Assembly (NCBI GenBank): GCA_029960065.1
Contig: JASCOF010000002.1
Span: 310,001 to 374,000 of the forward strand
DNA length: 64,000 bases
Direction of reading: 5' to 3'
DNA from: Flavobacteriaceae bacterium PS02336
GTDB lineage: Bacteria > Bacteroidota > Bacteroidia > Flavobacteriales > Flavobacteriaceae
In this document: positions 32,088 to 40,888 of the stretch, in pieces
Layout: every line of letters begins with the position of its first letter
Position numbering within the stretch: the first letter of the stretch is position 1
Translations under genes and position numbers: made by a program
The notes under the pieces: generated by a model
What the model saw: the letters and a program-made list of their open reading frames with translations, nothing else
Told to the model about the DNA's origin: nothing
Database searches by the model: none

Positions 32088-33497
32088 ATGAAAAAAATAC
32101 TGTTTTTAATACTCGTTTTTCTAGCTATTTTTTCTTGTAAAAAGAAAGAAAGTTTAAATACTGAAAATGAATCGGTAACAAATATTGCCATTACAAAATC
32201 GGCAGATTCGGCGAAAGCCATTGCAAAAGAAGCTTGGACCTATCTTTTTCCGCTGGCGATGAATTATCGTACCATGCATTTGTATGCGTTAGATAAAACG
32301 TATCCTGATTACGCAGGTGGTTTTAATAAATTCAAGCATTACGATAAGATTTTTACACCGGCAGATACTGCTGTGGTAACTCCAAATAATGATACGCCTT
32401 ATTCTTGGGCAATTTTAAATTTGACAGATGAACCTGTTGTTTTAGAAGTTCCAGAAGTTTCCAATAGATATTATTCATTTCAGTTTGTCGATTTATATAC
32501 CTTCAATTTTGCTTATGTAGGAAGTCGTGCAACGGGAGATAAAGCGGGTAAATATTTAATTGCTGGACCAGATTGGAAAGGTGAAAAACCAAGCGGAATT
32601 GATAAAGTGATTCAGTCAGAAACTAATTTGGTTACATTATTAGGAAGGACAGAATTAAAAATGGCATCGGGAGATATTGAAAATGTAAAAAAGATACAAG
32701 CGCAATATAAAGTAACTCCATGGCATGAATTTTCTAAAACTACAGCACCAGCACATAAAGATTATGCGTTGCCGTTTCCAGCATTTAAGCAAACTGATTT
32801 AACTTCCGCAGCATTTATAGGTTTAGGAAATAATTTACTTCAGTACACCTCTTTAAATAATGCCGAAACAGATTTGAGAGCAAAATTCGCCAAAATCGGA
32901 ATTGTTGCAGGAAAAGAATTTGATGCTAAAAATTATTCGCCAGAAGTATTAAAAGCAATTAATGAAGGCGCTCAGGAAGCTGGAAAAGAATTGGAAGATG
33001 GCGCTAATAAACTAACAAATGCAACTGACTTGTTTGGAACCAGAGAGGAACTAAATGGAGATTATACTAAAAGAGCTTTAGGTGCGGCTGCAGGTTTATT
33101 TGGAAATACAAAAGAAGAAGCAATTTATATTGGAACAAGAACCGATAAAGTAAATGCTATTTTATCAGGGAAAAATAAATATATAATTCGTTTTCCAAAA
33201 GGGCAAACTCCTGCGGCGAAATATTTCTGGAGTACTACTTTGTATGAATTGCCGAGTCGTTATTTAGTAAATAATCCAATAAATAGATATTCCATTGGCG
33301 ACAGAACTCCGGGATTGAAATACGAATCAAATGGAGATTTAATTATTTACATTCAAAATGAGGCTCCAAAAGGGAAGGAATCAAACTGGCTTCCTGCACC
33401 AAAAAATGCATTTTATTATTTGATCCGTATTTATGGTCCTGATAAATCAATTTTAGATGGAACATGGAAAGCACCGCAACCTGAACAAATAAAATAG
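32088..33497 (+). CDS. DUF1254/DUF1214 lipoprotein, second of two
   Basis: 469 residues with lipoprotein signal (LILVFLAIFSC, Cys17). DUF1254 at ~40-180 contains EAWTYLFPLAMNYRTM, TPNNDTPYSWAILNL and NRYYSFQFVDLYTFNFAYVG; DUF1214 at ~340-460 contains KYFWSTTLYELPSRYLVNNP and GKESNWLPAPKNAFYYLIRIYGP. A diverged paralogue of the preceding gene, 33 bp downstream, so both are likely cotranscribed and may form a heteromer or act on related substrates. Confidence 0.88.
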   Translation: MKKILFLILVFLAIFSCKKKESLNTENESVTNIAITKSADSAKAIAKEAWTYLFPLAMNYRTMHLYALDKTYPDYAGGFNKFKHYDKIFTPADTAVVTPNNDTPYSWAILNLTDEPVVLEVPEVSNRYYSFQFVDLYTFNFAYVGSRATGDKAGKYLIAGPDWKGEKPSGIDKVIQSETNLVTLLGRTELKMASGDIENVKKIQAQYKVTPWHEFSKTTAPAHKDYALPFPAFKQTDLTSAAFIGLGNNLLQYTSLNNAETDLRAKFAKIGIVAGKEFDAKNYSPEVLKAINEGAQEAGKELEDGANKLTNATDLFGTREELNGDYTKRALGAAAGLFGNTKEEAIYIGTRTDKVNAILSGKNKYIIRFPKGQTPAAKYFWSTTLYELPSRYLVNNPINRYSIGDRTPGLKYESNGDLIIYIQNEAPKGKESNWLPAPKNAFYYLIRIYGPDKSILDGTWKAPQPEQIK

Positions 33498-33531
33498 GCT
33501 CCCTATTTGAAAAATAATTAAAAGAGGTTTC

Positions 33532-34932
33532 ATGTCGGAAAAAAGTACAGATAGTAGTGAAAGTTTATTTGATCCCTTAGCATCAAAAGCAGAACGTTAC
33601 GAGAAGGGAGCGGTGATCAGAAAAACAGTTCCTCGTTCTTCTCATCAGGAATGGACTGCGCCCGACGACCGTGAAGATCCAATTGCTGTGTTGATAAAAA
33701 CAAGTATTGGCAGAATTGAAGATTTGCTGCCCATTAGGTACAGAAGAATGATCGAATCGCCTTTTGCGTTTTATAGAGGCGCAGCGGCTATAATGGCTGC
33801 AGATCTTGCAAATACTCCTAATACAGGAATGCAGTTACAGCTTTGCGGAGATTGTCATTTAATGAATTTTGGAGGATTTGCAACTCCAGAACGTAAATTG
33901 GTCTTTGATATTAATGATTTTGATGAAACTTTTCATGGTCCTTGGGAATGGGATGTAAAAAGACTCGCCGCAAGTTTTGCTATTGCAGGAAAATGGAGAA
34001 AATTTTCTAATAAAGATTGTAAAGAATTTGCCTGGCATGTAGCAGACAGTTATAAAAGACACATGCTGGAATATAGTAAATTATCGGCATTGCAGATTTG
34101 GTACGCTGATATTGATTTGGCTGATCTTATTGAACTGGGAAAAGATGAAGAGCTAAAAGAATTTCAGCAGAAACGCATTAAAAAAGCGGCAGAATCTACA
34201 GCCCATGAAAAAGAATTTGCAAAAATGACGTATCAAGATGGAGTTCGGGCCAGAATAAAAGATGATCCGCCCTTAATTTATCATCCTTCTGGAACCGATG
34301 AAAATTATACATTAAGAGAGGCTAAAATTATTCATAAACGTTATGTAGAATCACTTCCAGAAGACAAACAAGTTTTACTAAGCCGATATTCTATAAACGA
34401 TTTTGCGATAAAGGTTGTAGGAGTAGGAAGTGTTGGAACGCTTTGCGGTATCAGTTTATTAATGTCTGCAACGGGTGAACCTATTTTTTTACAGTTTAAA
34501 GAAGCCAGACAAAGCGTTTTAGAAACCAATGTAAAAAATAAACCTAAGTACAAACATCAAGGAGAACGCATTGTAATGGGACAGAAGCTGATGCAGTCTG
34601 CTTCGGACATGTTTTTAGGATGGACAAATGATGATAGAGGAAGGTTCTTTTATATCCGCCAGCTTCGTGATGCTAAAATAAAACCTGTGATCGAAATTAT
34701 GAAAGCAGATAATATGGCAGATTATGCCAAAGCCTGCGGATGGGCACTCGCACGAGCACATGCAAGATCTGGAGATCCATCAATGCTTTCGGGTTATATA
34801 GGCAACAATAATGAATTTGCGAATGCAATCGCAAAATTTTCGATTTCTTATGCGCATCAAAATGAACTCGATTATAATAAATTGGTCGAAGCTGTAAAAG
34901 AAGGAAGATTGCCAGTTTCGGCAGAACTATAA
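33532..34932 (+). CDS. DUF2252 family protein
   Basis: 466 residues, no signal peptide, predicted cytoplasmic. Family marks are SPFAFYRGAAAIMAADL, CGDCHLMNFGGFATPERKLVFDINDFDET and WDVKRLAASF. The GDxHxxNF and FDxNDFD pattern recalls the catalytic loop and metal site of aminoglycoside-phosphotransferase-like kinases. Thus it could phosphorylate a small molecule, but the substrate is unknown. It ends the cluster 34 bp after the second DUF1254 gene. Confidence 0.88.
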   Translation: MSEKSTDSSESLFDPLASKAERYEKGAVIRKTVPRSSHQEWTAPDDREDPIAVLIKTSIGRIEDLLPIRYRRMIESPFAFYRGAAAIMAADLANTPNTGMQLQLCGDCHLMNFGGFATPERKLVFDINDFDETFHGPWEWDVKRLAASFAIAGKWRKFSNKDCKEFAWHVADSYKRHMLEYSKLSALQIWYADIDLADLIELGKDEELKEFQQKRIKKAAESTAHEKEFAKMTYQDGVRARIKDDPPLIYHPSGTDENYTLREAKIIHKRYVESLPEDKQVLLSRYSINDFAIKVVGVGSVGTLCGISLLMSATGEPIFLQFKEARQSVLETNVKNKPKYKHQGERIVMGQKLMQSASDMFLGWTNDDRGRFFYIRQLRDAKIKPVIEIMKADNMADYAKACGWALARAHARSGDPSMLSGYIGNNNEFANAIAKFSISYAHQNELDYNKLVEAVKEGRLPVSAEL

Positions 34933-35277
34933 TCTTAAGTAAATAAAAAAGTATGTTGGTAGAAATACTCTATAATTAAAAGTTCAATCAAATTCCAAAC
35001 AAAATTAAATTACTGCAGCTAAAGATAGCTGTAGTTGTAAAAGGTAAAAATTTTTTAAAAATAAAAGGAAGGAAAGAAAATGACGTAAGATTTTATTTGT
35101 TTAATTGTGTTAATTGAATAAAATCGTTTATCTTTGATAGTGAGCTAAATAATTGTTTGACAGATACTTGTGTTAGGTAAACAATTGTTAAGACATTCTC
35201 CGCCCTTCATTCAAGATTTTTAAGATTTTAATAGATTCGAGTTAAACAGATTTAATTATTAATTTAAATATCAAAAC
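34933..35277 (+). promoter_or_regulatory. Intergenic region with promoter for the DUF4136 gene
   Basis: TTG (35105-35107), 21 bp, TATCTTTG (35129-35136) fits the Flavobacterium promoter pattern and leaves a ~135-base leader. A small repeat AGCTAAAGATAGCT lies at 35018-35031. No gene is seen. Confidence 0.5.
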
Positions 35278-35856
35278 ATGAATATTAAAAGAACAAATCT
35301 TCGTATCATCCCATTTTTGTTTTTGGGTTTAATTTACAGCTGTTCTCCAACTGTAAAAGTCACCACAGATTATGACCATTCTGCTAATTTTGGAGAATAT
35401 AAAACATTTGCGGTTTATGATTTAAAAGCGCAACAGGGTCAGGTTAATCAATTAAATGTTGACCGTGTAACAAAAGCTATTCGAAATGAAATGCTTGCAA
35501 AAGGATTTACAGAATCGGACAATCCAGATTTAAAAGTAAATGCAGTATCGATCTTAAAAAATAAAACTTCAGTAAGCGCCAATACAGATTTTTATGGATA
35601 TGGCGGGATGTATCGTCCTTATGGATATTGGGGCGGCGGTGCCATGATGGGTGGTGCCAATACAACATTCAACACTTACGATTATGTAGACGGTTCGCTG
35701 GTAATTGACATTGTTTCTGCAAAAACACAGAAACTGGTTTGGCAGGGAATCGGAAATGCCGAAATAGACAGTAAGCCAGACAATCCGGAAGAATTTATCA
35801 ATAGTTCTATCAAAAAAATCCTTGAAGGCTTTCCGCCTGGTTTAGCCAAGAAATAA
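35278..35856 (+). CDS. DUF4136 lipoprotein
   Basis: 192 residues with a lipoprotein signal (FLFLGLIYSC, Cys22) and the DUF4136 pattern: VKVTTDYDHSANFGEYKTFAVYD, the middle segment RVTKAIRNEMLAKGF, NPDLKVNAVSIL, a glycine/tyrosine-rich loop (YGYGGMYRPYGYWGGGAMMGG) and DYVDGSLVIDIVSAKTQKLVWQG. Envelope protein of unknown role, often induced by stress. It begins the second part of the envelope cluster. Confidence 0.88.
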   Translation: MNIKRTNLRIIPFLFLGLIYSCSPTVKVTTDYDHSANFGEYKTFAVYDLKAQQGQVNQLNVDRVTKAIRNEMLAKGFTESDNPDLKVNAVSILKNKTSVSANTDFYGYGGMYRPYGYWGGGAMMGGANTTFNTYDYVDGSLVIDIVSAKTQKLVWQGIGNAEIDSKPDNPEEFINSSIKKILEGFPPGLAKK

Positions 35857-35980
35857 TTTAGTTAATAACTGAGCTTCTGTACTTGTCTATATTAGGCAGG
35901 TACAGTGCTTTACTTATTAAATTCCCCTTTTCGCATTCTATTTTTAAGAAAAATAATTTACTAATTTAAGCTTAAAAAAA

Positions 35981-37156
35981 ATGATCGATATATTACTTTC
36001 ACTTTTCTTTTTTATTGCCACGATTGCAGGTCTTGCTACTTCGTTTATGGTTCTTTTCTCCAAAAAAAACTATTCAAAAAGTTTCTTTTTAGGAATGTTT
36101 TTATTGAGCCTAGCCGTAGTAAGCATCTACAACTTTTATCTGTCGGCTAATATTTTTAAAGAGTTCCCAGATCTTTTTACCATTACAAAATCGTTTATTT
36201 TTTTAGCGGCGCCATGTTCTTTCTTGTATGTTAGAAACATTTTGTCACCCAACAATAAAAACAAAAAATACGACTGGGCACATTTTATCCCATTTGGGAT
36301 CTATTTCGTTTTAACTCTCTTTGTATATATTGGAAGTTTTACCAATTCAAAAATTGTTGATTATGTAGGCTCTATTATCAAAAATCCATTTTCTATTTTA
36401 ACCTTGACAATTTGGCTGTTTTATGTATTTTTTCAAACCATGTTGATTTTAAACTATGATTTGAAAACGTTCAAAGGAAACCAATTTCATAGAAATAAAG
36501 TAATCAATTGGATTAGAGTATATAATCTTATGATTTTGTTCTTGTTTTCGGCACTTTTTGTATATCACTTTTTATTGAGAAAAATAGAAGTTGTAGATAT
36601 TTCGTGCTATTTCCTAATTTCAACTGTTTTGTTTTTTACTGTGGGATGGCTTTATTTCAGGCCTCAGATTTTTCATGACGAAGAAGAAACATTTGATTTT
36701 GTAACGGATAATATACTTCTCGTAAAATCAAAAGAAATCAAAACAAATCTCCCAATTCCGCATGAACTGACACTGGAGAAAAAGGAAGATTATCTATTAA
36801 AACTAGATTATGTATTAAATGCTCAAAAACTGTTTTTAAAGAAAGATTTTGTAATTCGTGATCTTTCTGATGAAACTGGAATTTCAGTACATCTTTTATC
36901 AAATTTAATAAATTCAGAATTCGGACTTCATTTTCAGGATTATATAAATTTGAAAAGAATAGAATATTTCAAAGAAAAAATAAACGATCCAGAATGGAAA
37001 GATTTGTCTCTTGAAGGAATGGCTTGGGGTTCTGGTTTTAAATCCCGTACAACCTGCTTTAGAGCCTTTATAAAACACACTGGAAAATCTCCTTCAGAGT
37101 ATTTTAAAACTATAAGAATAAATCCTGATCGCACAAACGCCTATTACTTTAAATAA
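35981..37156 (+). CDS. Membrane-anchored AraC-family regulator
   Basis: 391 residues. The N-terminal ~235 residues contain about seven membrane helices (e.g. LLSLFFFIATIAGLATSFMVLF, HFIPFGIYFVLTLFVYIG, LMILFLFSALFVYHFLL). The C-terminal ~120 residues are an AraC HTH: FVIRDLSDETGISVHLLSNLIN and LEGMAWGSGFKSRTTCFRAFIKHTGKSPSEYF. Such 7TM-AraC proteins are common in Bacteroidota and sense a membrane or envelope signal. Encoded among envelope genes, it is a candidate regulator of this cluster and of the palindromes near 24800 (inference). Confidence 0.9.
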   Translation: MIDILLSLFFFIATIAGLATSFMVLFSKKNYSKSFFLGMFLLSLAVVSIYNFYLSANIFKEFPDLFTITKSFIFLAAPCSFLYVRNILSPNNKNKKYDWAHFIPFGIYFVLTLFVYIGSFTNSKIVDYVGSIIKNPFSILTLTIWLFYVFFQTMLILNYDLKTFKGNQFHRNKVINWIRVYNLMILFLFSALFVYHFLLRKIEVVDISCYFLISTVLFFTVGWLYFRPQIFHDEEETFDFVTDNILLVKSKEIKTNLPIPHELTLEKKEDYLLKLDYVLNAQKLFLKKDFVIRDLSDETGISVHLLSNLINSEFGLHFQDYINLKRIEYFKEKINDPEWKDLSLEGMAWGSGFKSRTTCFRAFIKHTGKSPSEYFKTIRINPDRTNAYYFK

Positions 37157-37227
37157 AATTTCTCCTCCGTAAAATCTACTTATTCGCCGCGGTTGTAAAG
37201 TCTTAATTCATTTTAAAACATTTCGAC

Positions 37228-38193
37228 ATGAAAGCAAAAAATAGTAATTCCAAAAAAACATTACAATTAGTTTTGCCACTGCTGTTTGCATTGATTTCAT
37301 TTTACAGCAATGCACAGCTAAAAGGCGGGCATATACTTGGTGCGATGGGACTGCAATCTGGATCGCAGGCTCCTGAAAACACATTAAGCGTTTATGTTCC
37401 AGCTTATATTTACACCGCAAACTGTCTTAGAAATGGCGATGGCGATAATATGGGAAATCCAGATTTGACTATGTTTATAACCGGCGTTGGAGCCAATTAT
37501 GTAAGCGATTTTAAAATTTTAGGAGCCAATTATGGAGCTACAATTTTATTGGCAGGCGCTTCAAACACCATTCAAGGAAGTTATGTCGATTCTAAAAGCA
37601 GTTTTGCCTTTACAGATATGTACGTGCAGCCTGTTCAATTAGGATGGCACAACAAAAAAGCCGACTTTGTTTTTAGCTACCAAATGTATATTCCGACAGG
37701 AAAATATGAATTAGGTGGCAGTGACAACAGCGGATTAGGAATGTTTATGAATGAATTTTCAGCAGGAACAACTTTGTTTTTTAATGAGAAGAAAACGTTT
37801 CATTTTTCTGCTTTAGCAGCATACGAAATCAACGGAAAGAAAAAAGATACCGACATAAAAACGGGCGATATTTTGAGTATTGAAGGCGGTTTAGGCAAAA
37901 CATTTTATTGCATGAATGCTGAAAAAACAGCTCCAAAAGCAATAGTGAATGCAGGATTAATTTATTATTTCCAATACAAAGTTTCAGATGATAAAATCCC
38001 AGTTGGAAGCCTGATACTTGAGCCAGACAAAGATCATATTGGCGCTTTAGGAGCTGAGGTTAATTATCTGCATATTGGCTGTATGACGCAGGCGGGTTTT
38101 AGATGGGTTTCAGAATTTGGTGCAGTAAATAGATTTCAAGGAAATACATTTTTCATTACTCTGGCACATGTTTTCAGTCTAAAGAAAAAATAA
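37228..38193 (+). CDS. Outer-membrane protein, MetA-pathway phenol-degradation type
   Basis: 321 residues with signal peptide (LQLVLPLLFALISFYSNAQ). The pattern GGHILGAMGLQSGSQAPENTLSVYVPAYIY and the later DMYVQPVQLGWHNKKADFVFSYQMYIPTGKY, EFSAGTTLFF, IEGGLGKTFY match the COG4313/Phenol_MetA_deg barrel family, seen in uptake of aromatic compounds and also in unrelated roles. It may import a hydrophobic product of the cluster. Follows the AraC gene by 72 bp. Confidence 0.85.
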   Translation: MKAKNSNSKKTLQLVLPLLFALISFYSNAQLKGGHILGAMGLQSGSQAPENTLSVYVPAYIYTANCLRNGDGDNMGNPDLTMFITGVGANYVSDFKILGANYGATILLAGASNTIQGSYVDSKSSFAFTDMYVQPVQLGWHNKKADFVFSYQMYIPTGKYELGGSDNSGLGMFMNEFSAGTTLFFNEKKTFHFSALAAYEINGKKKDTDIKTGDILSIEGGLGKTFYCMNAEKTAPKAIVNAGLIYYFQYKVSDDKIPVGSLILEPDKDHIGALGAEVNYLHIGCMTQAGFRWVSEFGAVNRFQGNTFFITLAHVFSLKKK

Positions 38194-38241
38194 GGTTTTA
38201 GAATAAGATAAATTTTAATTGAACCAAAAGATTCGACTCTT

Positions 38242-39402
38242 ATGAAAAACAGAAAACTAGCAGCAAAAAATATCTTATTCTCACTTTTGGTTCTCTTGTC
38301 ATTTAATGCTTTAAATGCACAGAAATATAAAATCAGCTTAAAAGATTCCTTAGACGGAGCCTTCGATTTGAGTGATTACATTATTTATGCACATGGTTTT
38401 ATTGTGGTGCCAACGATTATTACAGAACCTGCATTAGGAAATATTGGAGGTGCATTAGTACCTATTTTTCTAAAAAAACATGCGCCGGTAATAGAAGAAG
38501 ATGGTACAAAACGAATTGTAAGCCCTGATATAACAGGAGGAATCGGAATGTATACGGGTAACAAAAGCTGGATGGTAGGAGCTTTTCGTTCGGCAACTTT
38601 AGTCAAACCAAGAATATTGTATCGAGTAGCGGCAGGATATGGTGATGTAAATTTATCATTTTATGCCAATAATAGACCCAACCTTCCAGATGAAGAATTT
38701 AAGCTTAATTTCAGATCTACAATTTTTTACACACAATGGCTCAAACAGTTTAAAAATGCCAAATGGAGCGCAGGACCGCAGTATTTGTTCTTAAACTCCA
38801 AAATTAACCTTCCCGATTTCAATCTGCCGCCGCCATTTGTAAAACCGGGCGACATAAAAAGTACAGTGAGCCAATTGGGAGGAGCAATTCAGTTTGACGG
38901 ACGAGACAATATATTTACACCAGATAAAGGAATCCGAATTCAGTCCGATTTCTTTTGGTCAGACAACGCAATAGGAAGCGACTACGATGCCTGGCGCGTT
39001 AATTTATCGGCAATAGGATATTATCCATTAGCTAAAACATTAATTGGCGGACTAAGGGTAGAAGGAGAGCAGGCGTTTGGGAGTCCGCCTTTTTATTTAA
39101 GGCCGGGAATTAACCTGAGAGGAATCCCCGCAGCACGTTATCAAGGCAAAACCAGTATAGTTACCGAAGCCGAATTAAGGTGGGACTTTTACAAAAGATG
39201 GAGCATCATGGGATTTGGCGGACTAGCAAGTGCTTTTAACGACTGGGATCAGGCTTTTGCAAAACCTGTCGTTTACAGTTACGGAACGGGTTTTAGGTAT
39301 CTTGTCGCGCGAAAATTTAAACTCAGAATGGGTGTTGACGTTGCAAAAGGAAACGAAGACTGGGCATATTATATCGTTTTTGGAAGCAATTGGCTGCGAT
39401 AA
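38242..39402 (+). CDS. BamA/TamA C-terminal-like surface antigen barrel (no POTRA)
   Basis: 386 residues with signal peptide (ILFSLLVLLSFNALNAQ). It has GFIVVPTIITEPALGNIGGALVPIF, GGAIQFDGRDNIFTPDKGIRIQ, LRPGINLRGIPAARYQGKTSIVTEAELRWD (the GxRG-like L6 loop: NLRGIP) and a C-terminus RMGVDVAKGNEDWAYYIVFGSNW. This is the D15/Omp85 barrel without POTRA domains. Such short members can act as lipid, heme or metabolite channels. Role unknown; last gene of the cluster, 48 bp after the MetA-type gene. Confidence 0.83.
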   Translation: MKNRKLAAKNILFSLLVLLSFNALNAQKYKISLKDSLDGAFDLSDYIIYAHGFIVVPTIITEPALGNIGGALVPIFLKKHAPVIEEDGTKRIVSPDITGGIGMYTGNKSWMVGAFRSATLVKPRILYRVAAGYGDVNLSFYANNRPNLPDEEFKLNFRSTIFYTQWLKQFKNAKWSAGPQYLFLNSKINLPDFNLPPPFVKPGDIKSTVSQLGGAIQFDGRDNIFTPDKGIRIQSDFFWSDNAIGSDYDAWRVNLSAIGYYPLAKTLIGGLRVEGEQAFGSPPFYLRPGINLRGIPAARYQGKTSIVTEAELRWDFYKRWSIMGFGGLASAFNDWDQAFAKPVVYSYGTGFRYLVARKFKLRMGVDVAKGNEDWAYYIVFGSNWLR

Positions 39403-39454
39403 AAAACCAAAGTAAATAACTTGTAAGAAGTTGATTTATAAAAAAATAATTCAA

Positions 39455-39488
39455 AAAAGCCTCAGTATTGTCATATTGGGGCTTTTTG
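39455..39488 (+). terminator. Terminator after the envelope cluster
   Basis: AAGCCTCAGTAT and ATATTGGGGCTT pair (two G-U) around TGTC, followed by TTT. Confidence 0.75.
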
Positions 39489-39624
39489 TATTAAATAACT
39501 TAATAATTGTGTCCGTTAAGAAAATATTAACAATTAAATCGAATACAAATTCTATAATATTTAATTGTTTTGTAACAAATTAGAAACATTCGAGACTAAT
39601 TTTGTTAAACCTTAAACATAAATT

Positions 39625-40821
39625 ATGAATACATTTTCATTCAAATCAGTGTTTGCAGCTTCGGTATTTTTGGCTGGAACAGCAGGCTGTTTTGCGCAGG
39701 ACATTTTAGTAAATTCACTTAAACTAAACGCTAGCGACAAAAGTAAAGAGAACTTCAAATTTACAGAAGTAATTAACCTAGGAACAACATCAGTAAAAAC
39801 TCAAGGTTCGTCTGGAACTTGCTGGAGTTATTCAACAAACTCATTTTTAGAGTCAGAAATGATTCGTTTAGGAAAACAGCCGGTTGAATTATCTCAAATT
39901 TACTCTGCAAGAAATGTATATGTTGAAAAAGGAATTAACTACGTTCGTATGCACGGAGCCATTACACTTGGAGACGGCGGCGCTTTGCACGATGTAATTA
40001 ATATGTACAAAAAATACGGAACCGTTCCTAGAGAAGTGTACACTGGATTAAACTACGGAACAGACAAAAATAAATTTGGCGAAATGGCAGCGCTTATCGA
40101 AGGCGTTTTGGCAGCAGTAGTTAAAAATCCTAACGGAGAATTGACACCAAACTGGCAGAAAGCTTACGCAGCAGTTATTGATTCTTACTTAGGAAAAGTG
40201 CCGGAAAACTTTACTTATAAAGGTAAAAACTATACGCCACAATCTTTCGCTAAAGAAGTAGTAGGAATTAATCCAGATGAATATGTAGAATTATCATCTT
40301 TCAACAATACGCCATACTACCAAAAAACAACTATGATGGTGCCAGACAACTGGTCATTGGATCAAGTTTACAACGTAAAATTGAACGATATGACAGATGT
40401 TATCGACAACGCACTTAAAAAAGGATACACTGTAGCTTGGGCAACAGATGTTAGCGAGAAAACATTCAGCTGGAAAAATGGTGTGGCTTATGTAGCAACT
40501 AAAAAATTCGAAGATATGACTGCAGAAGAAAAAGCAGACTTATTTAACGGACCAAAAGCAGAACCAGAAATTACTCCAGAAATGCGTCAGGCTGCGTTTG
40601 ATAACTACACTACTACAGACGACCACGGAATGCACATTATTGGTTTAGCAAAAGACCAAACTGGAAAAGAATATTATATCGTAAAAAATTCTTGGGGAGA
40701 AACAAACGACTACAAAGGTTTCTTGTTTGTAACTAAGAACTTCGTAAAATATAAAACTACTGCGTTACTAGTAAACAAAGGAGGAATTCCAACTGAGATT
40801 GCTAAGAAATTAGGGGTTTAA
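39625..40821 (+). CDS. Secreted C1-family cysteine peptidase (bleomycin hydrolase/aminopeptidase C type)
   Basis: 398 residues with signal peptide (VFAASVFLAGTAGCFAQ). Catalytic Cys66 is in TQGSSGTCWSYS with Gln60 as oxyanion residue, His334 in DDHGMHIIG, and Asn in VKNSWGE. The bleomycin hydrolase family marks CWSYST, NVYVEKGINYVRMHG and LGDGGALHDVINMYKKYGTVP are present. Usually cytoplasmic in other phyla; here a periplasmic or secreted form, common in Bacteroidota. It should trim peptides from the N-terminus. A TAATTTTG at 39597-39604 may be its -7 box. Confidence 0.92.
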   Translation: MNTFSFKSVFAASVFLAGTAGCFAQDILVNSLKLNASDKSKENFKFTEVINLGTTSVKTQGSSGTCWSYSTNSFLESEMIRLGKQPVELSQIYSARNVYVEKGINYVRMHGAITLGDGGALHDVINMYKKYGTVPREVYTGLNYGTDKNKFGEMAALIEGVLAAVVKNPNGELTPNWQKAYAAVIDSYLGKVPENFTYKGKNYTPQSFAKEVVGINPDEYVELSSFNNTPYYQKTTMMVPDNWSLDQVYNVKLNDMTDVIDNALKKGYTVAWATDVSEKTFSWKNGVAYVATKKFEDMTAEEKADLFNGPKAEPEITPEMRQAAFDNYTTTDDHGMHIIGLAKDQTGKEYYIVKNSWGETNDYKGFLFVTKNFVKYKTTALLVNKGGIPTEIAKKLGV

Positions 40822-40849
40822 TTAGACTTAGAGTTTTAAAAGAAAATAG

Positions 40850-40888
40850 AAAGCGCCGTAATCCTTTTGGATTGTGGCGCTTTTTTTT
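40850..40888. terminator. Bidirectional terminator between peptidase and P-loop NTPase genes
   Basis: AAAGCGCCGTAATCC and GGATTGTGGCGCTTT pair (one bulge-like mismatch) around TTTT and are followed by T. It abuts the minus-strand stop codon of the NTPase gene. Confidence 0.75.

Noticed and set aside
25087..39402. Polysaccharide utilisation locus
   Set aside because: No SusC/SusD pair, glycoside hydrolase or polysaccharide lyase is present despite the sulfatases.
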